A DNA stretch of 64,000 nucleotides from the NCBI GenBank assembly GCA_949285905.1, contig CASDZV010000041.1, positions 62,001-126,000 on the forward strand. Direction: 5' to 3'. The notes under the pieces were generated by a model. It made no database searches. It was given only the letters and a program-made list of their open reading frames with translations, and was not told the DNA's origin. Made by a program: the position numbers and the translations under genes. Within the stretch, counting starts at the first letter, position 1. Each line of letters starts with the position of its first letter. Below, in pieces: positions 52,988 through 60,443 of this stretch. This DNA is from an uncultured Spirochaetales bacterium. Its GTDB lineage: Bacteria > Spirochaetota > Spirochaetia > Sphaerochaetales > Sphaerochaetaceae.

Positions 52988-52993
52988 AGTATA
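52988..52993 (-). promoter_or_regulatory. -10 element of the small membrane protein-receiver operon
   Basis: On the minus strand TATACT ends 6 bases before the ATG at 52981; no clear -35 and no ribosome-binding site are seen. Confidence 0.5.
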
Positions 52994-53100
52994 TCACATG
53001 TGTTCATCTGAGTTTTATTCAATAAAATGCAAAAAATACGTATATTCATGCAATCAAGCATTCACATAACACATCAATCCATGTAATATGAACCCAAACA

Positions 53101-53118
53101 GGGCATTTTACAGTGCCC
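53101..53118 (+). other. Leader hairpin before the branched-chain amino-acid operon
   Basis: GGGCA and TGCCC pair around an 8-base loop about 40 bases upstream of the first gene. There is no T-run; it may stabilise the mRNA or be part of a leader control element. Confidence 0.35.
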
Positions 53119-53159
53119 ATAACCACTGGGGGAAAAGAATTACCCGAGGGAGGATGAAA

Positions 53160-54332
53160 ATGAAGAAGAATCTGCTCTTTGTCCTGATGATGCTTCTTGC
53201 CGTTGTATCTGTCTTCGCTGGCGGATCGGGAGAGGATGATTCAAATGTCGTCAAAGTTGGAATCTTTGAGCCGGCTTCCGGAGATAACGGTGCTGGTGGA
53301 AAGCAGGAGACGCTTGGTATCCAGTATGCCCATTATCTTACTCCTACCGTGACAATCGGGGGAGTGGAGTATGCTGTCGAGCTTGTTCAGGCAGACAATG
53401 AAAGCTCCAATGACCGTGCAGCAACAGCCGCGGCAACGCTGATTAATGCAGACGTCTCTGTCGCTCTTGGCTCATATGGCTCTGGTGTATCCATCGCTGG
53501 AAGCGACACATTCCGCATCGCTGGTGTTCCTATTGTAGGCATCACATGCACAAACCCCCAGGTTACAGAGGGGAATTCACACTATTTCCGCATCTGCTAC
53601 CTCGATCCGTTCCAGGGTACAGTCCTCGCAAACTATGCATATGACACGCTTGGGGCGAGAAAGGTCTATTGCCTTGCAAAGCTTGGCGATGATTACTCTG
53701 GTGGTCTTGTGAATTACTTCGTTGAGCGTTTCGAGTCTCTTGGAGGAGAGATTGTTTCTGAGACCTTCCCTGAAGGAAACAGCGACTTCACATCATATAT
53801 CGCCAATGCTAAGAACAGTGGCTGCGAAGTCTTCTTCTCTCCTGTTTCCACAGAGGCTGCACAGCTGATCATCAACCAGTCAGACAGCCAGAATCTTGGT
53901 ATGCCTATTCTTGCAGGCGACACATGGGACAGCAACGTCATTCTTCAGGCTGCAAAGGGCAAGGATGTTGATATCACAGTAACGACATTCTATCCAGAAG
54001 GCGCTGATCCTGAGTTCGATGCCGCATTCAAGGAATGGGTCAATGCAGACTCTACGCGTCTTTCCAACAATGGAGGAGATGACACAATCTCCGCAGTTAC
54101 AGCAATGGGCTATGATGCATACTACTTCGTACTTCAGGCAATGCAGGATGCAGGAAGCACCGATCCGGCAGATATCATGGAAGCCCTCTGGGGAACAGAA
54201 ATTGATGGAGTTACAGGGCACATTGCTCTCGATCAGGTCAATGGAGATGCAATCCGCAACACTGTTTATGTAAAGCATGCCAATACAGAGACAGGTCTCT
54301 GGGATGCACTTCCAGCTGTCGTCGTTGACTGA
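53160..54332 (+). CDS. Branched-chain amino-acid ABC transporter, binding protein (LivK-like)
   Basis: This 390-residue periplasmic binding protein of the type I fold has a signal peptide ending VSVFAGGSGEDD, again without lipobox Cys. Then come VKVGIFEPASGDNGAGGKQ, the ligand-site GSYGSGVSIAGSDTFRIAGVPIVG and YDAYYFVLQAMQDAG. These match the leucine/isoleucine/valine family; short amides or urea are alternatives. The start at 53160 was chosen because GAGGGAGG ends 6 bases upstream; an ATG at 53154 touches that site. It is the first of five livKHMGF-type genes. Confidence 0.92.
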   Translation: MKKNLLFVLMMLLAVVSVFAGGSGEDDSNVVKVGIFEPASGDNGAGGKQETLGIQYAHYLTPTVTIGGVEYAVELVQADNESSNDRAATAAATLINADVSVALGSYGSGVSIAGSDTFRIAGVPIVGITCTNPQVTEGNSHYFRICYLDPFQGTVLANYAYDTLGARKVYCLAKLGDDYSGGLVNYFVERFESLGGEIVSETFPEGNSDFTSYIANAKNSGCEVFFSPVSTEAAQLIINQSDSQNLGMPILAGDTWDSNVILQAAKGKDVDITVTTFYPEGADPEFDAAFKEWVNADSTRLSNNGGDDTISAVTAMGYDAYYFVLQAMQDAGSTDPADIMEALWGTEIDGVTGHIALDQVNGDAIRNTVYVKHANTETGLWDALPAVVVD

Positions 54333-54352
54333 TAGCACTTAAGTTTTTCAAC

Positions 54353-54373
54353 GCGGCAGGGCTTTCCTGCCGC
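54353..54373 (+). other. Intercistronic hairpin between livK- and livH-type genes
   Basis: GCGGCAGG and CCTGCCGC form a perfect eight-pair stem with a 5-base loop and no following T-run, as expected for differential expression of a binding protein relative to its membrane subunits. Confidence 0.6.
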
Positions 54374-54394
54374 AATCTCATTTCAGGAGCGTTT

Positions 54395-55309
54395 ATGGCT
54401 GAATTCTTTCACCAGAACCTATCATATTTCCTTTCAGGCATATCTGTAGGGGGACAGTATGCCCTAATTGCTATCGGATATACGATGGTTTATGGTATTC
54501 TGCGCCTGATTAACTTTGCACACGGTGATGTTTTCATGTGTGCTGGTCTGATTATGGTATATCTCTCTGCCACATTTCCTTTTGCTATATCTGTCCCTCT
54601 TGTACTCATTCTCACTGTAGTACTGGGATTTGTCATAGAACGTGTTGCTTACAGACCTCTCAGGTCGGCTCCGAGAATGTCTGTAATGATCAGTGCAATA
54701 GGTGTGTCGTACCTTCTGCAGAATGCCGCCCTGTACTTCACAGGCGGACTTGCGAAAGTCTACCCTGAGCTTCCATGGCTTTCCCGTTCTGTAGTCATCT
54801 GGGGCGCCTCAACAAGAGTTGTCACGCTTGTGACACCAGTCCTGACTGTTGTTCTTGTTGTGCTACTGACAATGCTTATCAAGCATACGAAGGTCGGGAT
54901 GGCAATGAGGGCTGTATCAAGGGATTTTGAAACGAGCCAGCTGATGGGTATCAGAATCAACAGAGTCATCTCAATCACATTCATGATCGGTTCGTTGCTT
55001 GCATCTGTTGCTTCGCTGCTGTATTTCACAAACTATGCTTCCGTAACACCGACAAGCGGCGCCATGCCAGGACTGAAAGCCTTCGTAGCCGCAGTATTCG
55101 GCGGAATCGGGTCCATTCCAGGCGCTGTGATCGGAGCGTTCATCATCGGAATCTGCGAGAACATCATCAAAGGTGGTGCTTCTATCTTCGGAATCCCCGG
55201 ATCAGGGTGGACGACCTTCTCCGATGCATTCACATTCGCTTTCCTTATTATCGTTCTCGTCGTGAAACCCACCGGTCTCTTTGGCGAGAAGTCTGTGGAC
55301 AAGGTCTGA
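54395..55309 (+). CDS. livH: Branched-chain amino-acid ABC transporter permease (LivH)
   Basis: This 304-residue permease has about eight helices. Family features are GGQYALIAIGYTMVYGILRLINFAHGDVFM near the start, the MGIRINRVISITFMIGS cytoplasmic loop that meets the ATPases and FGGIGSIPGAVIGAFIIGI. It is followed after 9 bases by livM. GAGCG precedes the ATG as a weak ribosome site. Confidence 0.94.
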   Translation: MAEFFHQNLSYFLSGISVGGQYALIAIGYTMVYGILRLINFAHGDVFMCAGLIMVYLSATFPFAISVPLVLILTVVLGFVIERVAYRPLRSAPRMSVMISAIGVSYLLQNAALYFTGGLAKVYPELPWLSRSVVIWGASTRVVTLVTPVLTVVLVVLLTMLIKHTKVGMAMRAVSRDFETSQLMGIRINRVISITFMIGSLLASVASLLYFTNYASVTPTSGAMPGLKAFVAAVFGGIGSIPGAVIGAFIIGICENIIKGGASIFGIPGSGWTTFSDAFTFAFLIIVLVVKPTGLFGEKSVDKV

Positions 55310-55318
55310 GGAGGGAAT

Positions 55319-56437
55319 ATGGATAGAGCAAAAAGAAATCATCTGATACGCTTGTTTGCCGCAATTGCTGTTGTCTACCTTGCAGTGCTCGTGCTTGAAT
55401 TCACACTGCGTCCGACAAGTATTCTCTTCACTGTGCTGCGAAAGGGTGCAATTTACTCGCTTGTTGCTGTCTCGATGAATCTTCTCAATGGTTTTACGGG
55501 ACTTTTCTCGCTGGGACAGGCTGGCTTCATGCTTCTTGGTGCATATACCTATGCAATTTTCACGATGCCTGTAAGTGTCAAGGAATCTGAGCGTGTATAT
55601 CGCTATTATGAGTGCATTGTCGGCTTCGACACGGGCTCTCTCGTTGGTCTCATCGCAGCAGGCCTTGTCGCCGCATTTTTCGCATTCCTTATCGGTCTTC
55701 CTGTTCTTCGTCTCAAGTCCGATTATCTCGCAATCGCGACACTTGGTTTTGCTGAGATTGTCAGAGCAGTCTTCCAGTGGGATGTGCTTGGTCCGCTCAC
55801 GAATGGAGCGAACCTTCTGAAAGAGTATAAGGACCTTTCGAGAATTACGCTGCCATTTACAGATATCCCATTCCCTCCGACGCTCTTTGTCTTCATTGTC
55901 GCTGGTGTGTGCATCCTGCTTATAGTGCTTCTCATCAACTCATCATATGGCAGGGCGTTCAAAGCCATCAGGGATGACGAGACAGCTGCTGAGGCTATGG
56001 GCATAAATCTCTTCAGACACAAGGAGCTGTCATTTGTCATTTCGTCCTTCTTTGCAGGAATTTCCGGAGCGCTTCTTGCCACATTCCAGTACACTGTCCA
56101 GGCACAGCAGTTCAAGTCCATGATGACTTACGAGATACTTTTGATTGTCGTTATCGGAGGAATTGGTTCGATATCTGGTTCCTGTATAGCCTCTTTCCTC
56201 TATATTGCACTTTCAGAGTGGTGGCTGCGTGGTCTTGATATGGGTAAGTTCCTTGGCATTTCCGCTCCGGATCTCTTCCGTTCCGGTTTCAGACGCCTTG
56301 TTTTCTCTGTCATCATCATGGTTATCGTTCTTTTCTTCTCGAAGGGTATCATGGGTGATAAAGAGCTTTCTTTTGAGCGCTTGAAGAGCCGTGTGCTTGC
56401 CCTGAGAAGCAGAAAGGCGAAGGAGGCGGTGAAATGA
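55319..56437 (+). CDS. livM: Branched-chain amino-acid ABC transporter permease (LivM)
   Basis: This 372-residue second permease subunit has LLNGFTGLFSLGQAGFMLLGAY and LRLKSDYLAIATLGFAEIVR typical of LivM. The coupling loop is AIRDDETAAEAMGINLFRHK, and VVIGGIGSISGSCI follows. It ends with a basic tail and overlaps livG by 4 bases (ATGA). It pairs with LivH to form the membrane channel. Confidence 0.94.
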   Translation: MDRAKRNHLIRLFAAIAVVYLAVLVLEFTLRPTSILFTVLRKGAIYSLVAVSMNLLNGFTGLFSLGQAGFMLLGAYTYAIFTMPVSVKESERVYRYYECIVGFDTGSLVGLIAAGLVAAFFAFLIGLPVLRLKSDYLAIATLGFAEIVRAVFQWDVLGPLTNGANLLKEYKDLSRITLPFTDIPFPPTLFVFIVAGVCILLIVLLINSSYGRAFKAIRDDETAAEAMGINLFRHKELSFVISSFFAGISGALLATFQYTVQAQQFKSMMTYEILLIVVIGGIGSISGSCIASFLYIALSEWWLRGLDMGKFLGISAPDLFRSGFRRLVFSVIIMVIVLFFSKGIMGDKELSFERLKSRVLALRSRKAKEAVK

Positions 56438-57279
56438 AAAATCTCCTGCAGCTTGAGAATGTTACAATGCAGTTCGGCGGTGTTGTTGCTGTGAATAATC
56501 TTTCCATGCATGTGGCCGAGGGCGAGATTGTTGCTCTTATTGGTCCCAATGGAGCAGGGAAAACAACAGCTTTCAACTGCATTACCGGTGTTTATGAGCC
56601 ATCAAACGGACGCATTCTCTATGACGGAAATCCTATTATAACCAATCATCCATCTGGCAAGATGAAGAAAATCTATGCAGGTTTTGAGGAGGACCGGTAT
56701 GCGGACGAGAAAGTGCTTAATCCCACACCTGACCAGATTACCAAGATGGGTATTGCCAGGACGTTTCAGAATATCAGGCTCTTCAAGAGCATGACCGTTT
56801 TCGAGAACGTGCTTACTGCAATGCATGTCAGGGCAAAGGAGAATGTTTTCTCAGCAACGTTCCGTCTCAGCTGGAAAGAAGAGAAGCGTATGGAGAAAGC
56901 AGCTGACGCTCTTCTCGAGGAACAGGGGCTTGAAGCATACAGGAATGAGAAGGCTACAAGTCTGCCGTATGGTCTTCAGCGCAGGCTTGAGATTGCTCGC
57001 GCATTAGCTACAAAACCACATCTTCTCCTTCTGGATGAGCCTGCAGCCGGTATGAATCCGCAGGAAACTCAGGAGCTCTCTGCATTCATAAAGGAGATCA
57101 AGGAACGCTACAATCTTACTGTACTGATGATTGAGCATCATATGGATCTTGTCATGGGTATTTCAGACAGGATCTATGTTCTTGATTTCGGTTCTCTCAT
57201 CGCCGAGGGAACGCCGGAGGAGGTACAGAACAACCAGCGTGTAATCGATGCTTATCTGGGGGTGGCCGAAGATGTTTGA
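56434..57279 (+). CDS. livG: Branched-chain amino-acid ABC transporter ATPase (LivG)
   Basis: This 281-residue ATPase has Walker A GPNGAGKTT. An insertion (about 60-95) after the first strands is typical of LivG, and GIARTFQNIRLFKSMTVFENV is the Q-loop. The signature is degenerate (LPYGLQRRLEIARALA), Walker B is LLLDEPAAGMNP, and MIEHHMD holds the switch His. The last 8 bases overlap livF. Confidence 0.94.
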   Translation: MKNLLQLENVTMQFGGVVAVNNLSMHVAEGEIVALIGPNGAGKTTAFNCITGVYEPSNGRILYDGNPIITNHPSGKMKKIYAGFEEDRYADEKVLNPTPDQITKMGIARTFQNIRLFKSMTVFENVLTAMHVRAKENVFSATFRLSWKEEKRMEKAADALLEEQGLEAYRNEKATSLPYGLQRRLEIARALATKPHLLLLDEPAAGMNPQETQELSAFIKEIKERYNLTVLMIEHHMDLVMGISDRIYVLDFGSLIAEGTPEEVQNNQRVIDAYLGVAEDV

Positions 57280-57970
57280 GATACAGGGATTATCTGTCAA
57301 TTATGGTGGAATTGAGGCAGTAAGGGAAATCTCCTTCTCTGTTGAGGAGGGGACCATTGTCACGCTTATCGGCGCAAATGGTGCCGGCAAGTCCACGACA
57401 CTCAGAACAATTGCAGGACTTGTCAAGCCCAGGGCAGGGAAAATTCTCTTCATGGGGGAGGATATTACAGGAAAGGATCCTGCATATATTGTCGGCCGGG
57501 GCATAACACTGGTTCCTGAAGGACGGAAGATTTTCCCTGATCTGACTGTCCTGGAGAATCTTAAGATCGGTGCGTATCTCAGAAAGGACAGTATTGAGAA
57601 TGACCTCGAGTGGGTTTTCTCGCTCTTTCCAAGACTGAAGGAGCGCAGCTGGCAGTATGGCGGTACACTCTCCGGAGGCGAACAGCAGATGCTTGCAGTC
57701 GGCAGGGCCTTGATGTCACGGCCCAAGCTGATGATGATGGATGAGCCATCACTGGGACTCGCACCTCTTATCGTCCGGGATATCTTCTCGATTATCAAAG
57801 AGATAAAGAAAGAAGGTGTGACTATTCTTCTTGTTGAGCAGAATGCTAATATGGCACTCCAGGTTGCTGATATGGGGTATGTCATGGAAACAGGTGTTAT
57901 TACTCTCTCCGGCAGAGGAAGTGAGCTTGTTTCCAACGAGGCTGTGAAGAAAGCATATCTCGGCAAGTGA
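57272..57970 (+). CDS. livF: Branched-chain amino-acid ABC transporter ATPase (LivF)
   Basis: This 232-residue ATPase has Walker A GANGAGKST, Q-loop LVPEGRKIFPDLTVLENL, signature LSGGEQQMLAVGRAL, Walker B LMMMDEPSLGLAP and the LLVEQNANMAL switch region, all in LivF form. The start at 57272 is set by GGGGGTGG 6 bases upstream and homology; the in-frame ATG eight codons earlier lies inside livG. It ends the operon, ahead of a strong terminator. Confidence 0.94.
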   Translation: MFEIQGLSVNYGGIEAVREISFSVEEGTIVTLIGANGAGKSTTLRTIAGLVKPRAGKILFMGEDITGKDPAYIVGRGITLVPEGRKIFPDLTVLENLKIGAYLRKDSIENDLEWVFSLFPRLKERSWQYGGTLSGGEQQMLAVGRALMSRPKLMMMDEPSLGLAPLIVRDIFSIIKEIKKEGVTILLVEQNANMALQVADMGYVMETGVITLSGRGSELVSNEAVKKAYLGK

Positions 57971-58004
57971 GATAATCTTAAGATAATTTTATAGAAATTT
58001 ATGA

Positions 58005-58046
58005 ATACATCAGAATCTTGGCCGGATTCTGATGTATCTTTTTATT
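58005..58046 (+). terminator. Strong terminator of the liv operon
   Basis: ATACATCAGAATC and GATTCTGATGTAT form a perfect 13-pair stem with a 7-base loop followed by CTTTTTATT. A TTGACG (58045-58050) right behind it may be the -35 of gdhA, though its -10 is unclear. Confidence 0.92.
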
Positions 58047-58089
58047 GACGGAAGCACACCCCTGCCTTAATCTGAAATCGGAGGATGAC

Positions 58090-59427
58090 ATGTACAGACT
58101 AGATGATTTCATGCAGGAAGTTGAGCGCAGGAATCCGGCTGAGCCGGAATTCATTCAGGCAGTCAGGGAAGTGGTGGAATCTGTCATCGATACGGTTAAT
58201 GACAATCCCAGGTACATTCAGAACAGGATTCTTGAGCGTATAACAGAACCTGATCGTGTCATTTCCTTCAAAGTGGAATGGGAGGATGATGACGGTAGCA
58301 TTCACGTAAACAGAGGCTACAGAGTACAGTTCAACAACGCGCTTGGTCCTTATAAAGGCGGACTGCGTTTCCATGCTTCTGTCACAGAGGGCACGATGAA
58401 ATTCCTCGGATTTGAGCAGACATTCAAGAATGCTCTCACGACACTGCCGATGGGTGGCGGAAAGGGAGGCTCTGATTTTTCGCCGAAAGGGCGCTCCGAT
58501 GCGGAAATCCTCCGCTTCTGCCGGTCATTCATGACAGAGCTATATAAATATATAGGACCCGACACAGATGTTCCTGCCGGTGATATTGGCGTTGGTGCAA
58601 GGGAGATCGGATACCTTTACGGGCAGTACAAACGCATCGCGGGTGAGAATACAGGTGTTCTGACAGGCAAGGGCTTTGGATGGGGAGGCTCGCGCATCAG
58701 ACCGGAAGCAACGGGTTTCGGTACGATGTATTTTGCAGAGAATATGCTTCGTGAATGTGGTGAGGATATTGCTGGAAAGCGTATTGCCATCTCAGGTTTT
58801 GGCAACGTTGCATGGGGCGCGGTCATGAAGGCCTCCCAGCTTGGCGCAAAGGTTGTGACGATTTCCGGTCCGGATGGATACATTTATGACGAGAAAGGTA
58901 TCAATACTCCTGAAAAGTGGGCTTATATGCTGCAGCTGAGAGCAAGCAACAATGATGTCGTCAAGCCATATGCTGCCCGGTTCGGAGCAGAGTTCGTTCC
59001 TGGAAAAAAGCCATGGGAAGTACCTTGTGATCTGGCATTCCCTTGTGCAATCCAGAATGAACTTGGTAAAGCTGATGCGGCAGCCCTTGTCAAAAATGGT
59101 GTCAAATATGTTGTCGAGACATCAAATATGGGATGCACGGCAGATGCAATAGCTCTTTTCAGAAACAGCCGTATTCATTTCGCGCCTGGCAAGGCCGCCA
59201 ATGCCGGCGGTGTCGCTGTATCAGGGCTGGAGATGAGCCAGAATGCAATGCATTATTCATGGTCAGCTGAGGAAGTTGATGAGAAACTGAAGGGCATCAT
59301 GAAAGCAATACATGAGGAATGTGTGAGCTGTGGCAGGGAAAGCGACGGATACATCGATTATGTGAAGGGTGCAAATATCGCAGGATTCAGGAAGGTTGCT
59401 GACGCAATGTGCGATCAGGGATACTGA
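58090..59427 (+). CDS. gdhA: Glutamate dehydrogenase, hexameric NADP-type
   Basis: This 445-residue enzyme interconverts glutamate with 2-oxoglutarate and ammonia. GPYKGGLRFHASVTEG, LPMGGGKGGSDFSPKGRSD (catalytic Lys) and DVPAGDIGVGAREIGYL define the substrate domain. FGNVAWGAVMKASQLGAKVV is the dinucleotide loop, and the C-terminal part ends near KVADAM. Length fits the small hexameric class I form. The start at 58090 follows GGAGG at about 5-base spacing; the upstream ATG at 58045 lies in the promoter/terminator region. It links amino-acid fermentation and ammonia assimilation to central carbon. Confidence 0.95.
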   Translation: MYRLDDFMQEVERRNPAEPEFIQAVREVVESVIDTVNDNPRYIQNRILERITEPDRVISFKVEWEDDDGSIHVNRGYRVQFNNALGPYKGGLRFHASVTEGTMKFLGFEQTFKNALTTLPMGGGKGGSDFSPKGRSDAEILRFCRSFMTELYKYIGPDTDVPAGDIGVGAREIGYLYGQYKRIAGENTGVLTGKGFGWGGSRIRPEATGFGTMYFAENMLRECGEDIAGKRIAISGFGNVAWGAVMKASQLGAKVVTISGPDGYIYDEKGINTPEKWAYMLQLRASNNDVVKPYAARFGAEFVPGKKPWEVPCDLAFPCAIQNELGKADAAALVKNGVKYVVETSNMGCTADAIALFRNSRIHFAPGKAANAGGVAVSGLEMSQNAMHYSWSAEEVDEKLKGIMKAIHEECVSCGRESDGYIDYVKGANIAGFRKVADAMCDQGY

Positions 59428-59467
59428 TTCTGTCTGTTTTTCCGACAGTTCTGCACGTCTTTGCAGA

Positions 59468-59508
59468 TTGTCCTGTCTGCAGAGGCGTGTATATTTTTTC
59501 AGACAGGA
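59468..59508 (+). promoter_or_regulatory. Putative promoter with inverted repeat before the outer-membrane protein gene
   Basis: TTGTCC (59468-59473) and TATATT (59490-59495) are 16 bases apart. TCCTGTCTG (59471-59479) and CAGACAGGA (59500-59508) are perfect inverted half-sites flanking the -10, so a regulator could loop or block this promoter. The 59428-59528 gap has no other gene. Confidence 0.45.
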
Positions 59509-59528
59509 TCATATTTTAGGAGGATGTT

Positions 59529-60110
59529 ATGAAGAAGAAAATTCCGGTGTTATTGCTTTTGTTTTTTGCTGCCTCTTCTGTGCTTATGGCAGCACCGCTG
59601 CTACAGATAGGTCCTCTGGTCTCATACAATAAGACCGTCATTGATTTTGAAGAGGAAGACCTGGAGGATATCAACAGCTATTCATTTGGTGCAGATCTCC
59701 GTCTCAATCCTATAGAGCATCTTAGTATTGATATTCCAGCAACAATCGGATTTGGCAAGGGCGGGGCTGTCAGCATTGCGGCAATTCCGACTGTGAATGC
59801 AAACTTCCCGATAGGTGGATTGGTTGACGTGGCGCTCGGGCTTGGTACCCAGTTCGATTTCCAGTATACGGGAAAAGACGGCGACTGGACGATGAACGGT
59901 CTTCTCATGGAAGACGCCGGAGATGCTCTCAAGCATTCAAAGCTTGTCTACAGGCTCGGCCTGACATTCAATCTCTCGGTTATCAGCATTGGAGCCAATG
60001 TGATGCTCCCGGGCAGTTCCGGCTTCGGAGACGGCGATTTCCTGAAAATCTTCAATCCGATGTGGGAGTCGACAAGAGTCTCCGTTGTCGCACTGTTCAA
60101 TCTCTTCTGA
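59529..60110 (+). CDS. Small outer-membrane beta-barrel-like protein
   Basis: This 193-residue protein has a cleavable signal peptide (MKKKIPVLLLLFFAASSVLMAA, cut after AMA-like residues). The mature part shows alternating hydrophobic and polar strands (HLSIDIPATIGFG, VDVALGLGTQFDFQYT, LVYRLGLTFNLSVISIGANVML) and ends in Phe (VSVVALFNLF), the usual signal for BAM-dependent insertion. Length suits an eight-stranded barrel. It was not matched to a named family. AGGAGG precedes the ATG. A terminator follows it, so it is monocistronic, with a possible regulated promoter in front. Confidence 0.75.
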   Translation: MKKKIPVLLLLFFAASSVLMAAPLLQIGPLVSYNKTVIDFEEEDLEDINSYSFGADLRLNPIEHLSIDIPATIGFGKGGAVSIAAIPTVNANFPIGGLVDVALGLGTQFDFQYTGKDGDWTMNGLLMEDAGDALKHSKLVYRLGLTFNLSVISIGANVMLPGSSGFGDGDFLKIFNPMWESTRVSVVALFNLF

Positions 60111-60115
60111 TTCTG

Positions 60116-60138
60116 GCCTGGGTATCCCCAGGCTTTTT
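60116..60138 (+). terminator. Terminator after the outer-membrane protein gene
   Basis: GCCTGGG and CCCAGGC form a perfect seven-pair stem with a TATC loop, followed by TTTTT. Confidence 0.88.
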
Positions 60139-60152
60139 GTCAGAATCGGGAG

Positions 60153-60182
60153 TTGACAGAAAAGAGAACTCTGTGGTATATA
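60153..60182 (+). promoter_or_regulatory. Promoter of nifJ
   Basis: TTGACA (60153-60158) and TATATA (60177-60182) are 18 bases apart. A TTAGC-CATA-GCTAA dyad (60187-60200) lies at the expected transcription start. The resulting leader would be about 250 bases. Confidence 0.6.
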
Positions 60183-60200
60183 TTAGTTAGCCATAGCTAA

Positions 60201-60443
60201 TCTAAAGTCATTTGAGAGTTAAGGCGCCGGCAGGGTACAGTTCATTCTGCTTTTCCGGTATTTTCAGTCAGGATCCTTTCCTGTCCGGCCCTTCTCTTCT
60301 TTTCTTCTCCACTTATTTTTCTATGCTGCTAACATCCTCTAGGTTGTATTCTCCGCTGACTTGCGATATTCTATGTAATTGGCTAATACCCTTACTTGGT
60401 TATGGCTGTGGCATTGCCACATGAAATATTTAGGAGTGTTGAA
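60201..60443 (+). other. Long 5' leader of nifJ
   Basis: About 243 bases separate the promoter from the nifJ start and contain no gene. A pyrimidine-rich tract lies near 60285-60320. A GTGGCA-T-TGCCAC palindrome sits at 60408-60420, and AGGAGTG (60432-60438) precedes the start. No known riboswitch was recognised. Confidence 0.5.
60408..60420. promoter_or_regulatory. Palindrome just upstream of the nifJ ribosome site
   Basis: GTGGCA and TGCCAC are perfect half-sites around one T, 23 bases before the start codon. It may be a protein-binding operator or a small RNA hairpin; the regulator is unknown, and it does not match the Rex consensus. Confidence 0.4.
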
